In this document: one piece after another, positions 37,771-49,144 of the stretch | Position numbering within the stretch: position 1 is the stretch's first letter | How the letters are laid out: every line of letters starts with the position of its first letter | Source: Poecilobothrus nobilitatus | Lineage: Eukaryota; Arthropoda; Insecta; Diptera; Dolichopodidae | Assembly: GCA_947095535.1 (NCBI GenBank) | Contig: OX352772.1 | Coordinates: forward strand, 100,535,956 to 100,599,955 | Reading direction: 5' to 3' | DNA length: 64,000 nucleotides | Made by a program: the position numbers and the translations under genes | The notes under the pieces: generated by a model | Seen by the model: the letters and a program-made list of their open reading frames with translations, nothing else | Database searches by the model: none | What the model was told of the DNA's origin: nothing

Positions 37771-38706
37771 TCAGATAAATTCAAGCACTTCATTTTGAAA
37801 AGTTTTTTAAATTTGGTTTAAATACTTCATTAAAAATTTAGTATATTAAAATAAAGCTTGGTTTAAATATAGAATATAGAATGTATTATAAAAATAAAAT
37901 TATTATAAAAATATTCTGTTGACTAGTTCTTTTTTCGTAAACAAAAACCCATGTTGTTTTGAAATGATATTTAAGAAAATGTAGAGTTTAAAAGCTAATA
38001 TAAAAATAATAAAAAGTTTTTATAACATTGGATGAAAAAAAAACAAATAAAAGTAACTTAAACAAATTTTATTTATGAACATAATTTATATGAATTTTAT
38101 TTTTTTTTTATTTATTATGCAAAATTATTGCTTATAAACTTTTTGTAAATATGATCAAAATGCTTTTAAAGCATAAAGAATGAGTAAAAACAAAAAATTT
38201 ATGTCTTTGATATTTTAAATTAGTGAAATGATCTAATATTTTATTTAAAGTGCTGAATATTCTAAATTAGACTAAAAACATATGAAAAGTTTAAAGTTGA
38301 AAAAAAGTTTAAAGTTTGGTTTAAATACCAATTTTTTATTATTAAAATTTAAACTTGATTTAATATTTATCTGAAAAATATTTTAAAAAGTTTTTAAAAC
38401 TTGATTTGAGCACATAATGAATACAAAATAATTTTTAAATGGAACGTTTTGTTATTCTCGTAATACAATGTAAATTAGACTTTTGGTAAATATGTTTTTA
38501 CTTTAATAAAAGCTTTGAGTTAATGGTTGAAATTATATTGTTAATAATATAAGCTATTAAAAAAATAGAAATACATATTGAAAACATGATCAAGTTCAAG
38601 TTAAAAGTAAACAAAAAAATGAAAAAAAACTTGGGTTTAAAAAGTTGTTTTAAATATTAAATAACAGCATTGCATTTTTTACTAAAAGTTTATAAATTTT
38701 TATTCA
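37771..38706. other. Left-arm non-coding sequence downstream of INT
   Basis: AT-rich 3' region of the integrase gene, duplicated at 31441-32311. No coding signal on either strand. Confidence 0.65.
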
Positions 38707-39622
38707 TTAAATAATATTTCGTTTATTTATCCATGAATCATGTTTTTTATCTAAACCAAGCCACCTAACCAAAACTTGATTTCCTTGTTTTCTTATTATA
38801 TTTTCTACAAGGTAAACATTAGGAAATTTAACAGATGTAAGTTCAGGTTCATAAAAACTGCCTTTTATTGGTTTTTGTGTGTAATCTAGTAAATTGTATG
38901 TTATTGGATCAGTTCTTTTTATTTTTGCTATGGTATAAATTTCTGTTGACCAATTAGGTTGATAACCTTTTGCAAATATACCTTTAAATTTACTTATACG
39001 AACAAAATCTCCAATTTTGTATTGTGCTTTTCGGAATACTTTTAATTTATTGAATACAGTTTTTAATAATAATTTCTCATTTTTCTTTGTAACCTTTTTT
39101 GGTGGAAGTTTAATTGTATGATGGTATGTTGAGTTATATTTTTCTATTAGCGATGGTAGGATAGTTAACCATTTATATGTGCCTTGTAAACTAAATTGTT
39201 TCCACATTTTGTAGCGTACGATTGAAACGTTCTACAATTGATACTGTTAGTTCTGAATATGTATGATAATGGTTAATTTTATTTTTCCTCATTAGATTTT
39301 GAAATTTTTTGTTGAAAAATTCCATACCTTGATCAGATTGTAAATTTTTTGGTTTTTTACCAGCTCGCTTAAAAATATTTTTCATTGCGATTAAAACATT
39401 ATCAGCACTTTTGTTTTTAACTGGTTCAGCATACGCAAATTTTGAAATTGCATCAATTACTGTTAATAAATATTTATATCCCTTGTTGAATTTTGCATAT
39501 GGAAAAATTTCAACCAAATCAATTTGCCAAGTATCATTTAAACCCTTTTGAATAAATTTTCTTCGCGTAAATTTTCTTCTAGCACCTCTATGAATTTCTG
39601 ATAAAACTTGTAATCTCGACAT
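38707..39622 (-). pseudogene. INT: Polinton integrase with chromodomain, one frameshift
   Basis: Retroviral-type DDE integrase that inserts the element DNA. The first frame (39622-39191) starts MSRLQVLSEIHRGARRKF and carries the core: catalytic Asp35 (TWQIDLVEI), Asp97 (LQSDQGMEF) and Glu131 (SIVERFNRTLQN). The second frame (39207-38707) continues with the C-terminal half (TYKWLTILPSLIEKYNSTYH), a GPY-like section and a chromodomain (VLVRWLGLDKKHDSWIN). The two frames are joined only by a 1-nt shift near 39205, so the gene is broken once but all catalytic residues remain. It points away from the ATPase gene; its start overlaps the end of the small ORF 39588-39875 by 35 nt. Confidence 0.9.
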
Positions 39623-39875
39623 TATTCTCGTACCATTTAATTAAATTTTCCAAAGTGATGCTATAATTTTCTATTGTATGACATTCACATGTGTCCGGTC
39701 CAGAAGCAGAATTATCATATGCCCATGGACAAAGGGTAAAATGAGTACCATAAATTGAAGTGTACTTATTTACTCCAGAATAATTTTTAATGTGTGTGTA
39801 TAGATATAATATTAGTTTCTTATGATCATCTAATAAGACGGAGGAATAAATATTTAAGAACTCCTCTACTTCCAT
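39588..39875 (-). CDS. Small Polinton ORF upstream of INT, unrecognised
   Basis: 95 codons, ATG to stop, acidic N-terminus (MEVEEFLNIYSSVLLDD) and a Cys-containing middle (TLCPWAYD, DTCECHTIENY). I do not recognise the family. Its last 35 nt overlap the start of the integrase frame, so the two are probably read from one leftward transcript. The 95 bp between its start and the ATPase start (39876-39970) must hold both divergent promoters; that stretch is AT-rich without a clear TATA element. Confidence 0.55.
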   Translation of the reverse strand: MEVEEFLNIYSSVLLDDHKKLILYLYTHIKNYSGVNKYTSIYGTHFTLCPWAYDNSASGPDTCECHTIENYSITLENLIKWYENNVEITSFIRNS

Positions 39876-39970
39876 AATTCAAAATGACTGTACTAAGAAT
39901 ATGTTCGCTGCTTTTATATAATTTCTCAATTGTATTTTAAATTTAGTTTCTTATCAGACACAGACCAAAA

Positions 39971-40684
39971 ATGATTAACTTTATTCATCCATTTACAATG
40001 ATGATTTCGGGACCATCTGGTTGTGGGAAAACAACATTTGTATATAATTTAATTGAAAATATAGACAGATTGATTTATCCGAAAATTGAAAAAATAAAAT
40101 GGTGTAACCCAGAAATATCTGCTGTTCCGAAAAATATAGATTTTCCTGATATAGACTTTTATACCAGTATTCCCAAAGAGTTTAGTGGGAATGAAAATAG
40201 ACCCACTTTAATTGTTTTAGATGATTTAATGTTAGATTCTTCAAATAAACAGGTATGCGAATTATTTACTAAAGGTTCGCACCATCGTAATTTATCTATT
40301 GTATTGTTAACGCAAAACGTTTTTCATCAGGGGAAATTCTCAAGAGATATTTCATTAAATTGTAAATATTTAGTGCTTTTCAAAAACCCTCGAGACAAAT
40401 CACAGATTTTTCCTCTTGCTAGACAACTATATCCGGAAAATATAAAAGGTTTCCTGGGGGTATATAATGAATCAACCTCAAGTCCACATGGTTATATTGT
40501 GTTGGATTTAACACAAGACGTTAACGATTTGTTTCGTATTAGAACTAATATTTTTTCAAAAGAATATTGCATATGCTTCTGTGATAAAAGTGATTTGAAC
40601 AACTGTCAAAAGTATGAAACGATTGAAGAAAAACCAACATATATTACATGTACTAGGAAAGTGCAAGAAGAAGAAATTTCGTGA
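39971..40684 (+). CDS. ATP: Genome-packaging ATPase (FtsK/HerA, A32-like)
   Basis: 237 codons, intact. It would pump the element DNA into capsids. Walker A is GPSGCGKTT (residues 14-22); Walker B is LIVLDDLM (80-87), followed by a sensor-like LLTQNVFHQG (about 117). The length fits Polinton ATPases (about 220-250). The first ATG is 13 residues before the P-loop, as usual for these proteins. It is the first gene of the rightward cluster, and one of the few hallmark genes here without a frame break. The C-terminal 40 residues are Cys/Glu/Lys-rich and poorly conserved. Confidence 0.92.
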   Translation: MINFIHPFTMMISGPSGCGKTTFVYNLIENIDRLIYPKIEKIKWCNPEISAVPKNIDFPDIDFYTSIPKEFSGNENRPTLIVLDDLMLDSSNKQVCELFTKGSHHRNLSIVLLTQNVFHQGKFSRDISLNCKYLVLFKNPRDKSQIFPLARQLYPENIKGFLGVYNESTSSPHGYIVLDLTQDVNDLFRIRTNIFSKEYCICFCDKSDLNNCQKYETIEEKPTYITCTRKVQEEEIS

Positions 40685-40704
40685 AAATATTCTTAAATTT
40701 TGTG

Positions 40705-40941
40705 ATGATGATATTATCTGTTTCTGAAATTGCAATGAATATATTAAATGGTAATAATAAAATTTCACCAGCAAAGAAAGCTAAATTAAGAAAACATAAA
40801 AAAAAATGAAGATTCCTAGCCTGTACAAAGAAAAGTATAAAAGCCAAACGAAAAATATTAGTTCAACATGGTGGATTTTTATCAACTTTAATCGGTACTA
40901 TATTATCTGGTGTAATAGGAAAATTGCTCAGTAAGACATAA
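40705..40941 (+). pseudogene. Small conserved Polinton protein (GGFL type), one internal stop
   Basis: A 78-codon frame with one TGA at 40807-40809. The N-terminal half is Lys-rich (KISPAKKAKLRKHKKK). After the stop come KAKRKILVQHGGF and a short hydrophobic tail (LIGTILSGVIGKLL). The combination of a basic stretch, Gln-x-Gly-Gly-Phe and a hydrophobic end is familiar from small ORFs next to the ATPase in many Polintons; its role is not known to me. The stop codon TAA overlaps the next gene's ATG (taATG, 40939-40943). Confidence 0.6.
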
Positions 40942-41646
40942 TGCAGCGAATGATTGTTATGTCACCAGAAATATTTTCAAAATTTAGTAAATTATTTCAA
41001 GATGATAAAAAGTTGGATTTATTAGATCAAAAAATGAAAAAAGTTTTATATGACAAAAAATTAAAACCTTTGCAAAAATGGTACTTATATCGGCAAAATC
41101 TCCTCAAATATGGAATTAACAAAAGACACGCAAAAAATTACCAGAAAAGGCTAATAATCTTACATTTGATATAGGCACTCAAACAAAATTTTTTTCTAAA
41201 CGAAATGCATATACAAAAACTGAATTACCTAAATAAAATCAACATCAGCACAGACCGATTTTTTACCATCAGTTAATGATGATGTGTTTGAATATAATCC
41301 TAAAAAAGAAAATTCAAGTATGGATATCGATTTAACACATTATGATTTGGATGATGAAAATTCATTTAAAAAATTAGCTCAAACTGAAATGTTGAAAGAT
41401 GAAAAATTAGTCGAAAGACCATCTCTAAGCTCTGATTATCGAATGTTTGAAACACCAAGTGGTGATGTAATTACCGTTGCTGTACCATCTCCTGAAAAAA
41501 AGAAGAAACTAAGATCGGCCGGTAGTTCAATTTCCTCAACTATACTTTCACAGTTTCCTGAAACAAAAAAACGAAAACTAAAACCTTTACTAAGAAGTCC
41601 AAAACTAAGAACTTCATCAACACCGGAATGGACAACATATAAATAG
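40941..41646 (+). pseudogene. Polinton ORF between ATPase and virion genes, frameshifted
   Basis: Two frames of one gene. 40941-41174 starts MQRMIVMSPEIFSKFSKLF and is Lys/Leu-rich and probably helical (DKKLDLLDQKMKKVLYD). 41284-41646 is acidic, then Lys-rich (SPEKKKKLRSAGSS, ETKKRKLKPLLRSPKLRT), like a disordered or nucleic-acid-binding tail. Linking them needs two small shifts, near 41125 and 41235. Similar M-x-MVxP-starting ORFs occupy this place in other Polintons. The function is unknown; the position between packaging and capsid genes suggests a virion or assembly role (inference). Confidence 0.55.
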
Positions 41647-41681
41647 TTCAACATTTTATCTTTTCGTAGAAGTTAACCAAG

Positions 41682-44148
41682 ATGGATAGTCAAGATGACT
41701 TCTATGTAACATTGTTTAGTAATGATAATTTAACACTGTTTCAAGATAACACTTTAGCTTCATTCGAAAATAAATTACCTATTTACTTTGATTTAAGAAA
41801 TGAAATTTGGAAAGTTGGTCTTTCAGAAATATATCTGAACGATTTCCTACAAACAGAAGAATTTAACAAAGAGAAATGTGCTTTTCTTAATATTGGACAG
41901 TATAATGTTTATGTAACAAATATTGAAAAACCTCTAGAAAAAATTAAAGTAACCAAATCTATAGGCTACACATATTATTCATATGACGATTCAGAATTAC
42001 ATTTGGATGATTGGAAGTTTAATTTTTTGCCAAAGCTTATTAAAAATATAACTCCTAATCCCAGGTTTATTCGAAATCAAGTTTTCAAAGAATTTTTTAA
42101 TGAAGTTTTGACATATATCTCCTAAAAATTATGATGATGTAATATTTAAAAAAGTGTCAGAATCTAACCGAGGGGATTTAATTCGAATATCGCAGACTTT
42201 TGATGAAGACAGTTTCTATATAAAAGTTAATCAAAGTTGTAATGTAAAAACATTACTAACTGAATTATTTCAACAGAAAAAAAATATAAAAAATTTCAAA
42301 ACAAAACGAGGAAGAATACAGTTGACTTTGTCAACTCTTAGATACCCGTACGAACCGTTAGTATGTTCACAGCCTGTCACTCTGCTTACAATATTATTTT
42401 TTTAATATTTTAGTATTCTAAAATAATTTGGGTGAATTTTATAATTTCTAGTACTATGGGTTGTACATGTATTCAAACTATATGTTTATATGTACATTCT
42501 TCAAAAGCAGATTCTAACCTTCCACATAACGATTATCAATCCAAAACTTTTTCAAATATTCTATAGTACCATTTAATACTAAGCGGTAAATGTATATTAA
42601 ATTTACTAAATACAAAACAGTAAATATAATTTTAAATATTATATTATATTATATTTAAATATTCCATTGACAGAATAATTTCTTATAAGTACAATAAAAT
42701 ATATGTATGTAAATACGGCACTATATAATATACATATATACTCTTATCATTCACTCACTAGTGGCATATACGATATGTAAATAAACATGATATTATATAA
42801 GTATGTATGTATATCAATATCATATAAATAAAAATTCTTCAAGCAACCGTTATGTTGTTTATTTATTTACATTTTTTTGTACTACGCATTATATGCTCAA
42901 CAATTTCAAATTATCGAGTAAAACAAAATGCAAACAATTTGTTGAAGAAATTTGTTAGAAAATTTGAAAAAATCAAGTAACACTTTCGTCAATTATAAAG
43001 TAACCCTATATTATTAAAAAAAGTTGTTAACAAAAATAAGAGTATAATGTTGAAGCTTTAATTTTTGTGTATTAATTAGAAAAAATTTTAACAGGTGTTC
43101 AAGTTACAGGTGTTTAAAAATAGGTGTTTAAAAAAATTTCTGAAATGACTCATACTTATTTTCAAAGATCTAACTTCTGTCAAAATTTCAAGTTTCCAAC
43201 TTAAACCGTTTAGAAGATAGAAGGGTTAAAGGATTTTGCAAAATTTGAGTTTGGCATAACGGTAAATTAAGACACCGTATGCCACAAATATATATTTATT
43301 GTATATATACTTTTAAAGCTAATAAAAGTAGTAATCGTTTGGCGTTTTCAAAATGAAGATATACCTTATACAACTTGTGCTATAACAATTTAAATATAGA
43401 ACTTTTTTGAACCTTTGGGGAGCTGTAGCTCCGTAACGGATGGGGCTACAAAAAAAAGTTATTAAAAATAAAATTAATATTTTTGTGAGATCTATCAGCA
43501 GTTAAAATGTCATAGCTGTATTTCAAAAAAAATGTGGGGATCTAAAAGTTAGGTGTTCGAGAGCTACCCTAAGTTTTGGTCCAAACTCAACCAAAAAAAA
43601 TAGGGAACCTACAAATTACTCCCAGAATATGTTGTGTAAATTTCAAGATTCTACCTCACTTAGATTTTGAGTTAGCGTGCTGACGGACGGACGGACGGAC
43701 GGATGGACATGGTTCAAAAGTCTTAGAATTTTTTTCTGATCCGATCCATACCATTGAAGGTATATCTAGCTCGCTTATTTCGAGGTGTTCCAAACGGAGG
43801 AGTAATTTTATTATACCCGATCCTATCGTACGGGTATAATTACCTGAACTATTCAAATTAGCTGTTGCTAATAATAAAGATGAATTGAATGGAATGTTGA
43901 TGATTTATTCAGATATCATTCAATCATCTGTTTTTGGAAGTAGCAAAGTGCGGGCGTTGAGAGCTGTCAACATAGAAAATTGTAGAATACCTACAAATAT
44001 TGAATTTGAAAATGTTCATTACATACCCATAGAAAAAAATTGTTTTGAAACAATAGCAATTAAAATCTGTAACCAATGCGGTGATGAAATAAATTTTGTT
44101 TCCAGTTACTATCCAACAAAAATTGTATTGCACTTTAAAAAGCATTGA
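41682..44148 (+). pseudogene. Polinton virion-type protein (FYVTL family), split by Helentron-like copy C
   Basis: The N-terminal part 41682-42125 starts MDSQDDFYVTLFSNDNLTLF and has WKVGLSEIYLNDF, the opening typical of a large conserved Polinton protein. I regard it as a virion component and candidate minor capsid protein. A shift near 42120 leads to 42154-42306. Copy C then interrupts (42307-43839). The C-terminal part resumes at about 43840 (LPELFKLAVANNKDELNG) and runs to 44148 with MIYSDIIQSSVFGSSKVRAL, VHYIPIEKNCFETIAIKI and a final KIVLHFKK, the usual ending. Compared with the family, about a third of the middle is missing. Confidence 0.75.
42307..43839 (-). mobile_element. Helentron-like element, copy C (1533 bp)
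   Basis: Same ends as copies A and B (plus strand CGAGGAAGAATACAG ... CGTACGGGTATAA). Near-3' hairpin AGTTGAC ttt GTCAACT is perfect. An internal deletion relative to the others lies near 43120. In minus sense the flanks are A on the 5' side and T on the 3' side. It disrupts the virion-type gene. Confidence 0.75.
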
Positions 44149-44215
44149 TTCCCCAAAAACAATATAAATACTACTACTCAAATATGGTATCCTATCAAAC
44201 TTGGAAAGAGTTTAA

Positions 44216-44641
44216 GTGAAATATTATTCCTCTCAAGTAGGTGGAGGAGTCAACGATATTGGGCCTTTATTACAATTTTATCCAGCTATACAAAGAGGTC
44301 GTGGTTTTGGAAATATTTTCGGAAGTTTAATTCGTTACTTAAAGCCAGTTTTTACATCAGGTTGGGACTAAATTAAAACAGAGGCTGTAAACACAAGTAA
44401 AAATATTTTTAATGATATAGCATCTTTTGCAAACATAAAAGAAGCTGTAATTGATCAAAGCAAAGGCGGTATAAAAAATTTACGGAAATCAGTAGTTAAC
44501 CAACTGCATTCGATGTATGGTGGAAGACAAAGAACAATAAAAAGACAAAGAGCTATTAAAAGACGAACAGTTTCTAAAAAGACACATTTGAAGTCGAAAC
44601 GACGAAAAAAGCAAAGTAAAACTTCCGACATATTCAATTAA
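44216..44641 (+). pseudogene. Small basic virion-core-like protein with one stop
   Basis: 142 codons counting the end stop, in one frame from GTG (44216) with a TAA at 44369-44371. The N-terminus is Tyr/Gly-rich (KYYSSQVGGGVNDIG), then RGRGFGNIFGSLIRYLKP. The C-terminus is extremely basic (KRQRAIKRRTVSKK, KSKRRKKQSKTS). Short Gly-rich/basic proteins directly before the capsid gene are standard in Polintons and resemble adenovirus core proteins in composition. The usual ATG appears to have become GTG. It ends 2 bp before the capsid ATG. Confidence 0.7.
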
Positions 44642-45090
44642 AAATGGAATGTATGAAATCTGAACTTGATCTTTTTGCGTCATTATCCGTACAAACAAGT
44701 ATTTTGCGTTCAGAAGCGGTTGCATACAATCCTTTAGCTTCTTTAGAGGCATTACCGTCAACTATTGAATTTTATTCACTTGGAAATGGAGATACATATC
44801 GAGATTTATCCTCAACCTATATAAAATTTAAAGTTCAAATATTAAAAAAAGATGGATCAGTTTGGAGTGCAAATGATAAAGTAGGAACTGGAGCCCGCAG
44901 CCCAGTATTGTAAATAATTTATTACACTCTTTAATTAAACAATGTAATGTAACTCTAAACGGAAAAAACATCACTCCTTCAGACTCTTTATACCATTATA
45001 CCTTATACCTTGTACCAATGAATCAAGGTTTCATTCTAACTTCATACAGTTCAGACGTTATCGTTCTTCAAAAATTAATTTTAAGAAATT

Positions 45091-48000
45091 TAAATAAAAA
45101 GTGCTTTTTATTTTATTTTATTTTATTTTATTTTATTTTGTTAACTTGACCTATAATCATAATTTTTTTAATTTTTAAACTAGTGACCTACTTTTCAATA
45201 TACTTTATTTTTTGTGTACTTCAAAACTGGATTTTAAATAACAATTTTAAAGTAATTAATAATTCAAAAAATAAATATAAGAACAAAAACAATAATAAAA
45301 AACAATATTTAAAGTGAATCATTAAAGTGAATTAAATTTTTTTTCTTGTAATTTCATATAATTTATATTGCTTATTATTACAATGGAATTTAAATGCAGT
45401 GCAAAAAATTGTTTAGTTACTGAAATAAAAGCAGATTCAGTAACTTGTAACGGGTTCTGCAACCGTAAATTTCATGGAGTTTGTTTAAACGCTCCTAGAA
45501 ATTGGTATAACAACTTCTTGACGCAGCATTTTGTTTGTGAAGCTTGTTTAGATCAACAAACTTACCTGAGACAATTTTCTCATGAAATCTCATTAAACAT
45601 TAATGCAGTTAGAGAAAATTTTCAAGGTACAGTGGTGAAATTATTGGAAGTTGTAAAGAGCAATACAGCCAGCTTTACGGAAATGGAAAGAAATTTCGAA
45701 CTACTTAATAACACTGTTAGTAATCTCAAAAATGATCAAAAAAGAAGTGTTAGCGAGCTAATCAAAGTAGAAACTAATTTAAAAACGGAAATTTCAACGT
45801 TTAAAAACATTATTGAAAAATCATTAGCACAAGATCCAATTAATAATAAGCTTTTGAATGCGTTGGACAATATAAAGCAGCTTTTAATCTCTAATTTAGA
45901 AAATATAAATAAAACTGATATTTCAATGAGCTTTCGGGATGTAGTATTGGCCGATTTAGATATCCTTAAGGCCAAAATAGAGACAATCAATGATGGTGTT
46001 AAAATTTGTAGTATTTCGCATCAGAATGATCTACATTCAAACGATTCAGCTAAATCACTATTTGATGAAATAAATGATGTAGATAAGGCTAAGACGGTTA
46101 ACATTCAAGCAACTAAGGAAAAAAATGACGATATTTCATTCGAAATAGAAGCAGTTGATCCACCAGAGGTTATAAATAAACCTAAATTTAACCTAAGGAT
46201 TTCCAACCTTAGCACTAATACAACAGAGGAGAAACTAGTCAGATACATAAAAAAGAGGTCGAATTGTGAAGAGGTTCATTGTAAATTAATCACACCAAAG
46301 TGGCTGAAATATAAACCGCAGTATCATACTTTCAAAGTTAGTGTACCGGAAACGAAAGTTCAGGAAATAAATAATATTAAATTGTGGAATAAAGGGACAA
46401 AAATATCCATCTTTAAACATTTAGGTAAACAATCAAATAATAGTAAATTAGATTTAATAAAAAATAAAAATAAAACAAAACCTAATATTAATATTAATAA
46501 CGCTAAAAGTAAAACAATCACACAAAAAAAAAAAGAACAGAAATACACGCAATAACACTAAATCCACAAATAAAAACAATATTATAAGCAAAAACAAAAC
46601 ACAACCTATTTTACACAAACAAAACATAAATTTAACTCAATCACCAATTAAATTTCAGACTATTTTGCCTTCTTCTCACATTATTTCTAATACTACTTCC
46701 ACCATAGAGGTGCCGAATAGCATTTCAAATAAAATTACTAATGTAGAGTACAGTTCAATAAATTCTACTAATTCAGTAATTAGTTCAGTTCCAAAAGTGT
46801 CAATAACGTCTAAACAATATTCTCCAAATGATATAATGAATATTTCACTACCAAATGCTAGCAAATATCCTAACTTCATACAGGGACAAACCTTTAATGC
46901 TGGCATTCCGTGTACTTAGAGCTTAAACGTTAACTGCAACACGACATCAATTAACGATAAGCCAATTGCATCTGTTTCATCCAAACCTAATGCAAGTTTT
47001 GTTAATCCTATACTACCTCCTATAGTCAGATTAACGAAAAATGCTGTAGCTAATGACGATCATACGTATGTCTTATCACGTTTTAGAGATCAAAAAATAT
47101 ATGAAAATGTAAGACTCTATTTAGCTTATTTGCATAAGGAAGATGACGACCTTTGTGTAGATGGTAAAACCAAACTCAATATTAAAATTTTTATTGATCA
47201 AGAAGGTTTGCCTTCTAACCCAAAGGAATTAATGAAATTATATGTAAAATATCATGAAGGTTTCGGAGCTTCATCTAAATCGGTTGAAAAAGATTTACAA
47301 GCTTATTGTAGTCACCTTAAAAGTAAGAGAATCGAGTATTTGCAAAAAATAAGAAAAAGTAGTAATGATTTTTTTCGTTCCCTTAGCGGCAGAAAATAAC
47401 ATTAACACTAATCTTATTTTAATAAATACAACAACTAGTTTTAAGGAGTTAAAATCAACAGATAATAAAAGCAATTTTAGTGAAAATCTCAAAATCTTCT
47501 ACTACAACTGTAGTGGTATGAGAGATAAGCTAAAGAAATTATATGTTGATGCCAAGTCTTGTGACTTCAGTGTGCTTGCTATTACCGAAACATGGCTAAA
47601 CGATTCCTTCATAAATGAAGAAATATTTGACAATAATTGGTCGATTTATAGAAAGGATAGGGACTTTTTCTCTATGAACTGTTCCCGTGGAGGCGGTGTC
47701 TTACTTGCAGTAAATAATAACCTTTCTAGTGTTCCACTAATCACTAGGACGTCCCACACTTTTGATCACCAATTTATTAGAGTAAACTTAGGTAATAATT
47801 TTATTTACCTAGGAATTGTTTACTTTCCACCTAATTCTGACAATTCCTCATATTCTGAATTTTTCGATATTTATCACTATATTATATCTAAAATGAATGA
47901 GGATAATTCAATTTTTATTTTTGGCGATTTCAATCGTCCTTCATTATCTTTTATAGAAGATGATTCAGATAATTTGTTATTACCAATTAACTTTCATGAT

Positions 48001-48345
48001 GAAATAGATTTTGACATTATTACGGAGTTCTATAGTAATGATTTACAACAAATTATTAATTACCCAAATAAAAACAATAAGTGGTTAGATCTTACATTTT
48101 CAAATGCATATGACAGAGTGGTGGTTAAACTCGCTGATGATGCAGTCAACCTGTTCACTAACACTCCTCATCATAACGCAGTCATCTTCGAATTTTCTAC
48201 TTCTTTGCCACTCTTCGCGAAATCTTACAATAATAATATTGTATATGACTTTTTCAACGCTGATTATCAAAGCATTAATAATGCTTTATCAATTTTAAAT
48301 TGGGACGATCTGTTAATACAACAGGATATTAACTCTTCAATTTCT
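45091..48345 (+). mobile_element. LINE-5: 3'-truncated non-LTR retrotransposon inside the capsid gene
   Basis: Plus-strand LINE with ORF1 (45383-47399) and the endonuclease part of ORF2 (47365-48351); the reverse transcriptase is absent. A ttttatttta microsatellite (45107-45140) lies near its 5' boundary. At about 48345 the sequence passes directly into capsid coding sequence. There is no poly-A tail. Loss of the 3' end is opposite to the usual 5' truncation, so a later deletion must have removed RT together with part of the capsid gene. Confidence 0.75.
45383..47399 (+). pseudogene. LINE-5 ORF1: PHD-like finger, coiled coil, RRM-like region
   Basis: First frame 45383-46555: N-terminal Cys4-His-Cys3 finger (CSAKNC, CNGFCNRKFHGVC, FVCEAC; residues 4-57), a long helical middle (about 60-190), then an RRM-like region (KPKFNLRISNLSTNTTEEKL, about residues 270-355) and a Lys/Asn-rich end. 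A shift in an 11-A run (about 46526) leads to a second frame that runs to 47399 with one TAG at 46917-46919. That part is Ser/Thr-rich, then DHTYVLSRFRDQKIYENVRL and a helical C-terminus. About 670 residues in total, long for ORF1. It is unlike LINE-1 ORF1 beyond the finger. The last 35 nt overlap ORF2. Confidence 0.65.
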
Positions 48346-48351
48346 ATGTAG
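47365..48351 (+). pseudogene. LINE-5 ORF2 endonuclease domain (RT lost)
   Basis: 328 codons, open. AP-endonuclease motifs in order: FYYNCSGMRDKL, ITETWLND (catalytic Glu), SRGGGVLLAV, GIVYFPPNS, IFGDFNRPS, NKWLDLTFSN and a final TPHHNAVIFEF in place of SDH. It belongs to a different LINE group from LINE-1 (the GMRDKL phrase is common in Jockey/CR1-type insect LINEs). The frame ends right at the junction with capsid sequence; the linker and RT are gone. Confidence 0.75.
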
Positions 48352-49144
48352 ATTTCTTCAATACTCCTAAATTACTTTTAAATAATGTTGACATTCGAAT
48401 TGCTTTAGCCCTAGAAAAACAGGATTTTTTTATTTTCTTTAACGATGCCGATGAAAACTATTTAAAAATTCTCGAAGCTACGTTATACATGAAACATTTA
48501 ACAATTAATCCTAGTATATTGATGGCACATAATACTGAATTGGAAAAGGTTAACGCGAAATATTTTTATACCAGAAGTGAAATCAAAACATTTACAATTC
48601 CAGCTAACACATCTAACATATCATTGGATAATATATTTATAGGGCAAATACCAAAAGCTCTAGTATTTTGTATGGTTAATAATGAAAATTTCAATGGTAA
48701 GAGATCAAAAAATCCATACCATTTCGATCATCAAAATCTCACACAATTTCAATTATATGTGAATGGAATGCCTACACCAAACTCTGCAATTGAAACAAGT
48801 TTTACACCGAATAATTCTTGTAATTTTCGAGCATATTTAACATTATTTAGCGGAACAGGTATACATCATTCTGATAGAGGACATCAAATTTCAAAAGAAT
48901 TATTTTCAAAAGATTATACAATACTGGCTTTTGATTTATCACCAGACGGCTCGGGAACAGATACATGGCAGAGTTTATTAAACCAAAGAGTAGTAAAGAT
49001 TGAAGCAAAACTCAGCTCTCAATTAACTTCAACATTAACTTGTATTGTATTTGCAGAATTCGATGCTAATATCGAAATTAATAAAAATCGTAACGTCTGA
49101 ACATATAAAAGGAAGTTCAGTGAACCATCTCTATTCATTTCAAA

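Larger units (their letters stand above)
44644..49100 (+). pseudogene. Major capsid protein (double jelly roll) split by LINE-5
   Basis: N-terminal piece: 44644-44913 (MECMKSELDLFASLSVQTSI, DTYRDLSSTYIKFK) plus, after a shift near 44900, VNNLLHSLIKQCNVTLNGK to about 45090. LINE-5 intervenes. C-terminal piece: about 48346-49100 (LLLNNVDIRIALALEKQDFF, KTFTIPANTS, QIPKALVFCMVNNENFNGKR, FAEFDANIEI). These phrases match Polinton/adintovirus-type major capsid proteins. Together they cover about 120 plus 250 codons where about 550-650 are usual, so the middle is gone. The C-terminal piece is one open frame. It would have built the icosahedral shell; this copy cannot. Confidence 0.85.
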
